Shown: positions 1 through 8,000 of the stretch, piece after piece
Layout: each line of letters opens with the position of its first letter
Position numbering within the stretch: the first letter of the stretch is position 1
NCBI GenBank assembly: GCA_030831005.1
Contig: JAURLW010000121.1
Coordinates: 1 to 8,894 of the forward strand
Source: Bacteroidota bacterium
GTDB lineage: Bacteria > Bacteroidota > Bacteroidia > Chitinophagales > Chitinophagaceae
Direction of reading: 5' to 3'
DNA: 8,894 nt
Made by a program: the position numbers and the translations under genes
Notes under the pieces: generated by a model
Database searches by the model: none
Told to the model about the DNA's origin: nothing
What the model saw: the letters and a program-made list of their open reading frames with translations, nothing else

Positions 1-54
1 CTATTTTAATATTTCTATAATTGGTAGAAAGCCATCTAAATAGTTGTTTTTAGT

Positions 55-1647
55 ATGAGCTTCTATGTGCGTTATTTATTCTTTATTTATTGTGCTATAT
101 GGTTATCTATATCAGCAACTTATGCGCAATCTAAAGTAATTCCCTTATCCGTTAAATCAGCTGACGCACTTCAAGGATTTCAAAAAGAAGGCGACTCCTC
201 CTATCAAAAATTAATTGGTAATGTTCAATTAGAGCACCAAGGTACTTTAATGTATTGCGATAGCGCTATAATCAATCTAGTATTGAATGATGCTGAAGCC
301 TTTGGTGATGTATTAATAGTGCAACCAGATGGTACTACTATTTCAAGCGATTATGTGAAATATGCTGGAGATAAAAAGTTGGCTATTTTTAGATCTAATG
401 TAACCCTCACAGATGGTAAGAATTCACTTTGGACAGATTCCTTAGATTATCAAACACAAGCAAAGATCGGAACCTACACTACAGGAGGTACCCTCCAAGC
501 TGAGAGTACAACACTATCTAGTGAAAAAGGGCAATATTTAGTTAAGACTAAAGATGCCATTTTTGAAGGTGATGTTGTTGTTACAGACCCCCAATACAAT
601 TGTACCTCAAAGAAAATAGCGTATAATACTCAAACTAAACTGATCAAAATTTTAGACCAATCGAAAGTGGTAAATGCCTCCTCTATTTTAATCAGTAGTA
701 ATGGAGTTTATGATGCTAAGAATGAAGCAGGTAAATTTTATGGCCGATCTTCTGCTCAGAATAAAGAACAATATATTGAGGCAGACACTTTGGAATATAA
801 TAAAAAAACAAATTGTAGTATTGCCAAAGGCAAGGTGATAGCTAAAGATACTGCACAGCATATTACGCTATATGCAGGTTGGGCAAGTTATCAAGAATCG
901 GTTCAAAGAATGATTGCCTATATACGTCCTGTGATGAAGATAGAGCAAGAGCAAGATAGTTTTTTCTTATCAGCCGATACGTTTTTAATTGCACCTATCA
1001 AGCCTATTGTAATTGATAAAAAGAAAAAAGTAGTAAAGGAAAGCTATCAAGAAGAATTGCCTAATGATACCTTGCACCCTAAATTTTATAAGGCGTATTA
1101 TCATGTTAGCTTATTTTCTGATTCACTTCAAGCAAGTGCTGATAGTATTTATTATAATGGTAAAGACAGTATTTTGTCTTGTATGATAAAACCGGTGTTG
1201 TGGTCGAGAAGTGCACAATTGACAGGAGATACTATTTCCCTTTATTTTAAAAATGGTGCGCTCGATCATATGTATGTTCCTAATAATGCATTGATTGTAT
1301 CTCAAGCAGGCCCATCAACAGCTAAATTATATGATCAAATACAAGGTAATGTGCTTAAGGGTAATTTTGTAAATAATACTTTGAAGGATGTATGGATTTA
1401 TCCCAACACATCCTGCATTTATTACCCTAAAGATGATAGTGGCGCCTTTGTTGGCGTTAATCAATCTAGTGCAGAACGCATGCATATTTATTTTGACAAG
1501 CAAACGATTTCTAAAATAGTTTTCCAAGAAGACGTTAAGCAAACGATTTCGCCTTTACAAGATATTGATTTGAAAGATTTATTTTTGAGTAAATTTAAAT
1601 GGGTACCCGAGCGAAGACCTAAAATAAAACCTGTTATCTTTAAATAA
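55..1647 (+). CDS. Secreted OstA-like protein (LptA/OstA-type envelope biogenesis protein)
   Basis: The 530-residue product begins with a signal peptide: a hydrophobic stretch at about residues 7-20, then TYA before Gln25, giving a likely signal peptidase I cut after Ala24. No lipobox cysteine is present, so it should be a free periplasmic or outer-membrane-associated protein. Residues about 40-290 show the repeating beta-strand pattern of OstA/LptA proteins (for example GNVQLEHQGTLMYCD at 55-69 and ADTLEYNKKTNCSIAKGK at 243-260). Residues about 300-520 carry motifs I associate with the Bacteroidota OstA-like family: LSADTF (305-310), ADSIYY (362-367), KPVLWS (379-384), YDQIQGN (426-432) and WVPERRPK (516-523). 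Relatives bridge or receive lipopolysaccharide on its way to the outer membrane; that role here is inferred. There is no LptD barrel domain. ATG at 55 is the only start that keeps the whole signal peptide. The aspartate kinase gene follows after 8 bases, so the two are probably co-transcribed. Confidence 0.88.
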   Translation: MSFYVRYLFFIYCAIWLSISATYAQSKVIPLSVKSADALQGFQKEGDSSYQKLIGNVQLEHQGTLMYCDSAIINLVLNDAEAFGDVLIVQPDGTTISSDYVKYAGDKKLAIFRSNVTLTDGKNSLWTDSLDYQTQAKIGTYTTGGTLQAESTTLSSEKGQYLVKTKDAIFEGDVVVTDPQYNCTSKKIAYNTQTKLIKILDQSKVVNASSILISSNGVYDAKNEAGKFYGRSSAQNKEQYIEADTLEYNKKTNCSIAKGKVIAKDTAQHITLYAGWASYQESVQRMIAYIRPVMKIEQEQDSFFLSADTFLIAPIKPIVIDKKKKVVKESYQEELPNDTLHPKFYKAYYHVSLFSDSLQASADSIYYNGKDSILSCMIKPVLWSRSAQLTGDTISLYFKNGALDHMYVPNNALIVSQAGPSTAKLYDQIQGNVLKGNFVNNTLKDVWIYPNTSCIYYPKDDSGAFVGVNQSSAERMHIYFDKQTISKIVFQEDVKQTISPLQDIDLKDLFLSKFKWVPERRPKIKPVIFK

Positions 1648-1655
1648 ACACCCTT

Positions 1656-2924
1656 ATGCAAGTATACAAATTTGGAGGAGCAAGTATTGCAAATCCAGTT
1701 CAGATGCAACAATTAGTGCCTATTATACAATCGGCAGAAACACCCTTAATTATTGTGCTTTCAGCTTATGGGAAAACAACCAATGCTTTAGAAGCAATTG
1801 CATTGGCCTGCAAATCACATGAAGTAGAAGAAGCCAAAAAGCTTGCAAAACAATTAGAGCAAGCCCATATAGACTATGCTTTACAATTATTAAGTACTGA
1901 CAATTACGATGTTGTTTTTCCTCATTTAAATGCTTTGTTCACGGAGTTAGAGTGGGCTATCGATGATTTTAATCATCAAGATTTTGATTATAGTTATGAT
2001 CAAATTGTTTGCATAGGAGAATTATTATCTTCTCGCATTTTTGCAGCTTATCTTAATCAATTGCAATTATCTACTACGTGGATCGATGCTCGAGATCTTA
2101 TACGAACAGATACTACTTTTAGAGATGCCAAAGTAGATTGGAAACAAACAGAAAAACAAGTGCTTGAACTATGTATGCCAGCCATGCAAAATACTATTGT
2201 ATTAACGCAAGGATTTATTGGTGCTACTTCAGACAATGCCTCTGTTACTTTAGGAAGAGAAGGCTCTGATTATACTGCTGCTATATTGGCTTCTATTTTA
2301 AATGCTTCAGCTGTTAGTATTTGGAAAGATGTAGAAGGCTTATTAAACGCAGATCCTAAGCAATTTAAAGCTACACAAAAAATTGAATTGATTTCTTACA
2401 GCGAGGTTATTGAAATGGCTTTTTATGGAGCACAAGTTATCCATCCAAAAACCATTAAACCACTTCAGAATAAAAACATTCCATTGCATGTGAAGTGTTT
2501 TTTAAATCCAGAATTAAAAGGCACAACCATTCAAAATGACGTTTTACAAATCCAGTATCCTCCGATCATTGTATTAAAAAAAGAACAAGTTCTTTTACAG
2601 GTTACAACCCGTGATTTTTCGTTTATTACAGAAGATAATCTCAGTAAGTTATATCAGGTGTTTCATCAATTGCGTATTAAGATCAATTTGATACAAAATG
2701 CAGCTATCAGCTTTATTGCATGTATAGACCATAAAGAAGATCAGATTGAAGCAATCATCGCTGCATTAGAAACAGATTATAAAATCTCAAGAAATGAAAA
2801 TGCGCACCTGTTGACTATTCGTCATTATGACAATTCTATTATTGATGAGCTTACTAAAGATACGGTTTGCTTATTGCAGCAGAAAACAAGATCAACAATT
2901 CAGCTCGTATTGCAAGCTGTTTAA
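1656..2924 (+). CDS. lysC: Aspartate kinase (monofunctional)
   Basis: This 422-residue enzyme phosphorylates aspartate with ATP to give 4-aspartyl phosphate, the entry step to lysine, diaminopimelate, threonine and methionine. The amino-acid kinase domain covers residues 1 to about 290. Its motifs are KFGGAS (5-10), SAYGKTTN (36-43), GELLSS (121-126), RTD (150-152), GFIGA (186-190), TLGREGSDYTAA (198-209), WKDVEGLLNADP (223-234) and EVIEMAFYGAQVIHPKTI (250-267). One ACT-like unit is clear at about 312-358. The remaining tail (about 384-422) is too short for a full second ACT domain and lacks the usual VGxGM-type strand, so feedback control may differ from that of E. coli LysC. No homoserine dehydrogenase domain is fused. 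ATG at 1656 places the KFGG motif directly at the N-terminus, as is normal for the family. It lies 8 bases after the OstA-like gene and most likely shares its transcript, which ends at the hairpin overlapping this gene's stop codon. The symbol follows the common name for monofunctional enzymes; the isozyme type is not determined. Confidence 0.95.
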   Translation: MQVYKFGGASIANPVQMQQLVPIIQSAETPLIIVLSAYGKTTNALEAIALACKSHEVEEAKKLAKQLEQAHIDYALQLLSTDNYDVVFPHLNALFTELEWAIDDFNHQDFDYSYDQIVCIGELLSSRIFAAYLNQLQLSTTWIDARDLIRTDTTFRDAKVDWKQTEKQVLELCMPAMQNTIVLTQGFIGATSDNASVTLGREGSDYTAAILASILNASAVSIWKDVEGLLNADPKQFKATQKIELISYSEVIEMAFYGAQVIHPKTIKPLQNKNIPLHVKCFLNPELKGTTIQNDVLQIQYPPIIVLKKEQVLLQVTTRDFSFITEDNLSKLYQVFHQLRIKINLIQNAAISFIACIDHKEDQIEAIIAALETDYKISRNENAHLLTIRHYDNSIIDELTKDTVCLLQQKTRSTIQLVLQAV

Positions 2925-2959
2925 AATAAAAAAGGACGCTCAAGCGTCCTTTTTTATTT
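2924..2959. terminator. Shared bidirectional intrinsic terminator between lysC and hscA
   Basis: A perfect inverted repeat of 17-base arms (2924-2940 and 2943-2959) has the core AGGACGCTCAAGCGTCCT, with A-runs on the left and T-runs on the right. Read on either strand it gives a GC-rich stem, a practical loop of about four bases and a U-tract, so it can stop transcription from both convergent genes. The arms are so tight that the left one starts on the last base of the lysC stop codon (2922-2924) and the right one enters the hscA stop codon (TAA on the minus strand, 2958-2960). Confidence 0.92.
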
Positions 2960-4814
2960 AGAGAATTTTTTTACCTCTCATAGCTTCTTTTAAAGCACTG
3001 TCCATTACACGCTCCGCAAATGGTCGAGTAATTTCGTTGAGTAACTCTGTGTTTTTTTGAATGCCATCTTTATCTTTTGAAGCAATACAATTCTTTAAGC
3101 GCTCAATTTGTACTTTTGTTAGTTCTCGTTCTTCTTCGTTAATGGCTGGCGCATAATTAATCAAGAATTTTTCTGTAGTGCTGATCATTTGTTCTGCCTC
3201 GGTACTCGCTTCTATTAAGGCACGCACTTGCATATCGTCTTTGGCATGCGTTAGCGAATCTAGCAACATTTGTTCTACCATGCTATCATCTAAACCATAT
3301 TGTGCTTTTACCGAAATTTCTTGTGCTACACCGCTTCGTAATTCAGTAGCACTTACCTTTAAAATACCATCGGCATCTAATATAAACTGAATATCAATTT
3401 TTGGTAAGCCTGCAGGCATTGCCGGTATATTTCTTAAGGTGAAAGAAGCTAATTTTCTATTATGTGCTACCTGGTCACGTTCTCCCTGATATACATTGAT
3501 AAGTAAATTGCTTTGTCCATCTTGAGAAGTAGTGTATTGTCGACCTGCTTTGTTTGGAATTTTTGCATTTCTTGGAATTAATACATCCATTAGTCCCCCT
3601 AATGTTTCAATACCTAAAGAAAGTGGGGTAATATCCAGCAATAGCATATCTGTATTATTACCCGCTAAAATATCTGCTTGGATAGCAGCACCAAGGGCTA
3701 CTACTTCATCTGGATTTAGGCTGTCATTAACTTCTTTTTTAAAGAAATCACGAACGCTATTTTTTACTGCAGGTACGCGTGTAGATCCGCCTACCATGAT
3801 AACTGCATCTATCTGATTAGTGCTCAAGCCTGCATCTTGTAGTGCTTGCTGGCAAGATTGAAGTGTTCTTTGGATTAGCGGTTGAATTAAACCTTCAAAC
3901 GTTATTTTGTCTATTTCTAATCTATGACCAGCAATGGAAGTTGTTGCTATGGATGCTGTACTTAATTCTTTTTTTGCTTGCTCTGCCGCTAATCGTAAGG
4001 CTTGTAGGGTTGTACTGTCATCGCAAGCAATACCTGCTTTTTCTAATTGCTCTTTCCAGTAGATGACTACAGCTCTATCTAGGTCATCGCCACCAAGATA
4101 AGTGTCACCGTTGGTAGAAAGTACTTCGAAAATGCCTTGATTAATTTTTAAAATAGAAACATCAAAAGTTCCACCTCCTAAATCATAAACGGCAACGGTT
4201 TTCTCTTCATTAGGATCAAGTCCAATGCCATAGGCTAAGCTCGCAGCTGTCGGTTCATTGACAATACGCAATACATCTAATCCTGCTAGCTTTCCAGCAT
4301 CTCTAGTGGCTTGTCTTTGGGTATCGTTGAAATAAGCAGGAACTGTAATAACAGCTCTGTTTACAGGCATTTTTAAAACATGTTCCGCTCTCGATTTCAA
4401 TTCTTTTAATATTAACGAAGACAATTCGATAGGGGAATAAAACTGTTCACCAATTTGTACCTTCACTAAAGCATCGCTTGCGTCGTCATGTATTTTGTAG
4501 GCGAAAAAATGGCTGTCTTGAGAAAGATCCTTATAGCTTTTGCCCATCAATCGTTTAGCCGAATAAATAGTTCTTTCCGGATGGCTTAATAACTTTTCGA
4601 GCGCAGCTGTGCCCACTTGAGCTTGGTTTTGCTCATCAAAAAATACTACAGAAGGCACTAAACTCATGCCATCGATTTCTTTTAAAGCGATTGCTTGTCG
4701 GCTATCTTCTCTCACAATGGCCACCAAGCTGTTGGTGGTGCCTAAATCAATGCCCACAATAGCATCTTCTTTCTGGATACTACCGGTAGCTATATTGATG
4801 CCTATTTTTGCCAT
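2958..4814 (-). CDS. hscA: Fe-S cluster assembly Hsp70 chaperone HscA
   Basis: The 618-residue product is an Hsp70 that, in known systems, works with HscB to release iron-sulfur clusters from the scaffold IscU in the cytoplasm. The ATPase domain has phosphate loop 1 GIDLGTTNS (21-29), SAKRLMG with the catalytic-type Lys87, VPAYFNDTQRQAT (158-170), NEPTAA (186-191), phosphate loop 2 DLGGGTFDVS (211-220, Thr216) and the adenosine motif MVGGSTRVP (340-348). The linker LLLDITPLSLG (391-401) leads into the peptide-binding domain and a helical lid. HscA rather than DnaK is indicated by the length (E. coli HscA has 616 residues), the HscA-like ISVKAQYGLDD (500-510), the ending FAERVMDSALKEAMRGKK, and the absence of the acidic DnaK tail. 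ATG at 4814 gives the short N-terminal extension usual for HscA. Its upstream neighbour is divergent and its downstream neighbour convergent, so it is transcribed alone. No iscU, hscB, fdx or iscS lies in the window. Confidence 0.92.
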   Translation of the reverse strand: MAKIGINIATGSIQKEDAIVGIDLGTTNSLVAIVREDSRQAIALKEIDGMSLVPSVVFFDEQNQAQVGTAALEKLLSHPERTIYSAKRLMGKSYKDLSQDSHFFAYKIHDDASDALVKVQIGEQFYSPIELSSLILKELKSRAEHVLKMPVNRAVITVPAYFNDTQRQATRDAGKLAGLDVLRIVNEPTAASLAYGIGLDPNEEKTVAVYDLGGGTFDVSILKINQGIFEVLSTNGDTYLGGDDLDRAVVIYWKEQLEKAGIACDDSTTLQALRLAAEQAKKELSTASIATTSIAGHRLEIDKITFEGLIQPLIQRTLQSCQQALQDAGLSTNQIDAVIMVGGSTRVPAVKNSVRDFFKKEVNDSLNPDEVVALGAAIQADILAGNNTDMLLLDITPLSLGIETLGGLMDVLIPRNAKIPNKAGRQYTTSQDGQSNLLINVYQGERDQVAHNRKLASFTLRNIPAMPAGLPKIDIQFILDADGILKVSATELRSGVAQEISVKAQYGLDDSMVEQMLLDSLTHAKDDMQVRALIEASTEAEQMISTTEKFLINYAPAINEEERELTKVQIERLKNCIASKDKDGIQKNTELLNEITRPFAERVMDSALKEAMRGKKIL

Positions 4815-4836
4815 AAATGTAAATTAGTAATGATCG

Positions 4837-4844
4837 CAAAGATA
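4837..4844 (-). promoter_or_regulatory. Probable -7 promoter element for hscA
   Basis: On the minus strand this reads TATCTTTG, an exact match to the Bacteroidota -7 consensus TAnnTTTG, and it ends 22 bases before the hscA ATG. Transcription would begin around 4830 and leave a leader of roughly 15 bases. No convincing TTTG -33 element lies at the usual distance, so the call rests on the -7 element and its position. No Shine-Dalgarno sequence is visible before the ATG. Confidence 0.5.
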
Positions 4845-4915
4845 GGATAATCAAGTGGTTTTGTTGCTTTTCCTAATTTATAGCGATATCAATAAAATCC
4901 ATGGAAATTGCCCCT

Positions 4916-5007
4916 AAATAGCCCTTAAATACCCAAATAAATTTGAAAAATAGGCTATAAATATGTATTTTGTACCTCCCAAATAGCTTGTCTTTGTTAG
5001 GCTATTT
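4916..5007. repeat. Cluster of short direct and inverted repeats in the hscA-smc intergenic region
   Basis: TAGGCTAT occurs twice on the plus strand (4951-4958 and 4998-5005). The related inverse form AAATAGC(C) occurs at 4916-4923 and 4981-4987. GGCTATTT at 5000-5007 is the exact reverse complement of 4916-4923 and can also pair over seven bases with 4981-4987. CCCAAATA is repeated at 4932-4939 and 4978-4985. The cluster spans the predicted smc promoter and leader. It may hold operator sites or alternative leader hairpins, but AT-rich DNA yields short repeats by chance, so the function is unknown. Confidence 0.35.
4942..4972 (+). promoter_or_regulatory. Candidate promoter for smc
   Basis: TTTG at 4942-4945 lies 20 bases before TATTTTG at 4966-4972. 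This resembles the Bacteroidota arrangement of a TTTG -33 element and a TAnnTTTG -7 element, with one base missing from the -7 spacer. Transcription would start near 4979 and give a leader of about 65 bases before the GTG start. A weaker -7-like TGTCTTTG sits at 4989-4996, with a TTTG at 4969-4972 at a shorter than normal distance. Confidence 0.4.
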
Positions 5008-5034
5008 ATAGAAAAACATATTCATATTAAAATA

Positions 5035-5046
5035 TAAAGAACTGTG
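5035..5046 (+). other. GTG start of smc, fixed by an in-frame stop just upstream
   Basis: An in-frame TAA at 5035-5037 is followed by AGA, ACT and then GTG at 5044-5046. The codons after GTG read RLKSLEIKGFKSFADKT, the expected extreme N-terminus of SMC proteins. No ATG or TTG lies between the stop and this motif, and the next in-frame methionine is residue 77, beyond Walker A. GTG must therefore be the start. The only purine-rich stretch before it, AAAGA at 5036-5040, is close and weak as a ribosome-binding site. Confidence 0.85.
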
Positions 5047-8000
5047 CGGTTAAAATCATTAGAGATAAAAGGATTCAAATCATTTGCAGATAAAACAGTT
5101 ATCCAATTAGACCATCCCATTACCGGCATTGTTGGTCCGAATGGTTGCGGTAAATCAAATATCGTAGATGCTATCCGTTGGGTAATTGGTGAGCATAAAA
5201 TAAAATCCTTACGTTCCGACAATTTGGATGATTTGGTATTTAATGGTTCTCGATCTCGTTCGGCATCCGGAATGGCAGAAGTATCCTTAACTTTTGAGAA
5301 TACTAGAAATTTATTGCCAACCGAATTTACTACTGTAACCATTACCCGTAAATTTTATAAAAGCGGCGAAAGTGAATATCGCTTGAATGATGTAACCTGT
5401 AGATTAAAAGATATCCATAATTTATTTTTAGATACCGGTGTAAGTAATGATTCCTATGCTATTATAGAATTGGGGATGGTAGATGATATCATCAAAGATA
5501 AAGATGGATCGCGTAGAAGAATGTTGGAACAAGCAGCTGGTATTTCCATCTATAAAACAAGAAAGAAAGAAGCTAAATTAAAACTAGATGCTACAGAGCA
5601 AGATTTAAATCGTATTGAAGATTTGCTCTTTGAAATTGGCAATAATCTTAGAACGCTTGAAAATCAAGCAAAGAAAGCAGAGCGCTATTTTCAAATCAAG
5701 ACTGAATATAAAACCGTTAGTGTAGAATTAGCTAAAGCTTCTTTAGAAGACTTCAATGAGCAGTATAAAACACTGAATGAGCAAGTAACAACAGAAACAG
5801 ACCGTAAAATACAATTAGAAGCACAAGTAGCCACCGAAGAGGCGAGTGTAACTAAAGATAAAGTAGTATTGATTGAGCGCGAACAAGAATTGAATGGTTT
5901 GCAAAAACATTTCAATGAGTTAATTGCTAAAATCAGCCAATTAGAGAGTGATAAAAAATTAGCGGCTCAGCGATTAGATTATTTAAAAGAGAGAGAGAAA
6001 AGCTTAGCGCAATTTGTAGAAGGTGCTGGTCAACAATTAACACAATTGCAAGAGTCAATAGATTTTGCAACCACACAAATTGGAGATGAAACAGCAGCTT
6101 TAGCAACGATTCAAGATGAATTGAAAGAATTGCGTGCAGCAGTTGATGTGGCAAGAGCAGATTTTGATGAAAAGAAAAATGTAGTTGAGCAATTACGTAT
6201 TGGTTTACAAGATCAACAACGTTTACAATTCGATGCAGAGAAAAAAGTAGCGGTAGCCGATTCTTCGGTTATGAACCTGCAAAGAAGTATGCAACAAATT
6301 GTTGATGAAAAAACTACTCGTGAAGCACAGATTAAACAATGGCAAGAAGAAAAAGCGGATCATGCAATTCAGATTCAAGAGCAGCAAGATCGTTTGCAAG
6401 AATTAATCACGCGACAAGAAGAAGTAAAAGATAAGATTTTTAAAGCGCAAGAACAGTTAGAAGCACACCGTTCTAATTTGGTAGAAGAGAATAGAAAACT
6501 AGATGCTAAACGCAATGAGCATGATTTATTAAAATCATTAGTAGATAGTTTAGAGGGTTATCCAGATTCTATTAAATTCTTGAAGAAAAATGCGGCATGG
6601 AAAAGCGATGCTCCATTACTTTCGGATATATGTACTGTACAAAAAGAATACCGTACGGCTTTAGAAAATGTATTAGATTCTTACTTGAATTATTACGTAG
6701 TAGAAAATTGGCAAGAAGCATTAGAAGCTATTCAGCTATTAGATACTAACAAAAAAGGTAAGGCAAATTTCTTTGTGTTAAATCAAGTGGCTGGTAATGC
6801 TCAAGCAGCGCCTAGTTTTAGCCACCCACAAGTAACACCTGCTTTAGCTACCATCACTGTAGATGCAAAATACCAAGCTTTGGCTAACCAGTTATTGCAA
6901 CATGTGTTTATAGCTGATGATTTAAATGCATTGCAAGAGCTAAGCTTAGAAAAAGGTATGGTACTTATCGACAAGAAAGGCAATCTTATGAAGGGTGCTT
7001 ATTCTGTTGGTGGTGGATCAGTAGGGTTGTTTGAAGGAAATAAAATTGGTCGTGCTAAAAACTTAGTACGTCTTACAGAAGAGATTACGCAATTAACAGC
7101 TACAACTCAATCTTTACAAAATTATATCGAGGAAACGCAAACATTGATTACCGGATTTAATCAAGCATTAAACGGTCAAGCAATTGAGCAGACAAAAACA
7201 TCCTTGAATCAATTACAGAATCAAGAAATCAATTTAGGTAATCGTATTGAAAATTTCGAGCATCTAAATAAGCAAGCCGTTTCGCGTGTGGCAGATTTGC
7301 AAGCACAGTTAGACGAAACGCAAGATAGCATTAGCGATACTCGTGAAGCCTTGGCTACGATCAATGAAGCTTATGCTGCTATTCAAAAAAATATTGCTGT
7401 GGCAGATGCTGCTTTTAAAGAAGTAGAAAGTGCATTTAATGCAGCTAATGAAAAATACAATCAGCATAATTTAGCCTATACTAGACAACAAAGTAAATTA
7501 GATAATTTACAACAAGAACTAGCATTTAGAACTAATCAATTAGCAGATTTAAGAATCCAGATTGAAAAGAATAATGAGCAATTAGCAGAAACGCATGTAC
7601 AAATTACAGCTACTACAGCTACTTTGCAAGAAGGTGATGCTGCTTGGGTAGCCTTGCTTAAACAAAAAGAAGTAGATGAGAAGGTGTTGAATGAAAAGGA
7701 TCGTTTGTATTACGAATTCAGAAATACCTTATCAGAGCAAGAGGGTTTACTCAATCAGAAACGAAGAGAAAAAGAACAAGCAGAACAATTACTTACCGGT
7801 ATAAAAGATACGCTCAACGAATTGAAGCTTCGTTTGACGGGTATGAAAGAGCGTTTGTTATTAGAGTTTAAAGTAAATATCGATGATATCATCGACGAAG
7901 CGAGAACTGGTACTCAAACGGTTGAAGAATTAAGTGCAGAAGCGGATAAGATGAAGAAGCGTTTGGATAATATTGGTGAAGTAAATCCAACTGCAATTGA

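Noticed and set aside
2..43. Open frame at the left edge ending in TAG at 41-43, 11 bases before the OstA-like gene, possibly the 3' end of an upstream gene.
   Set aside because: Only 13 codons are visible; an open stretch that short is common by chance in AT-rich DNA, and the peptide shows no recognisable motif. The spacing would fit an operon, but it cannot be supported from this window.
3532..3816. A 94-codon plus-strand open frame inside hscA.
   Set aside because: It is antisense to conserved ATPase and peptide-binding segments of HscA and resembles no known protein; it is a shadow frame.
3842..4066. A hydrophobic, membrane-like plus-strand frame inside hscA.
   Set aside because: The leucine-rich look comes from reading the complement of Lys/Gln/Glu-rich HscA codons; there is no independent start signal or conserved motif.
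5022..5342. A 106-codon minus-strand open frame across the smc start.
   Set aside because: It lies opposite the conserved N-terminal head of SMC, including Walker A, and its product has no recognisable domain; it is a shadow of the real gene.
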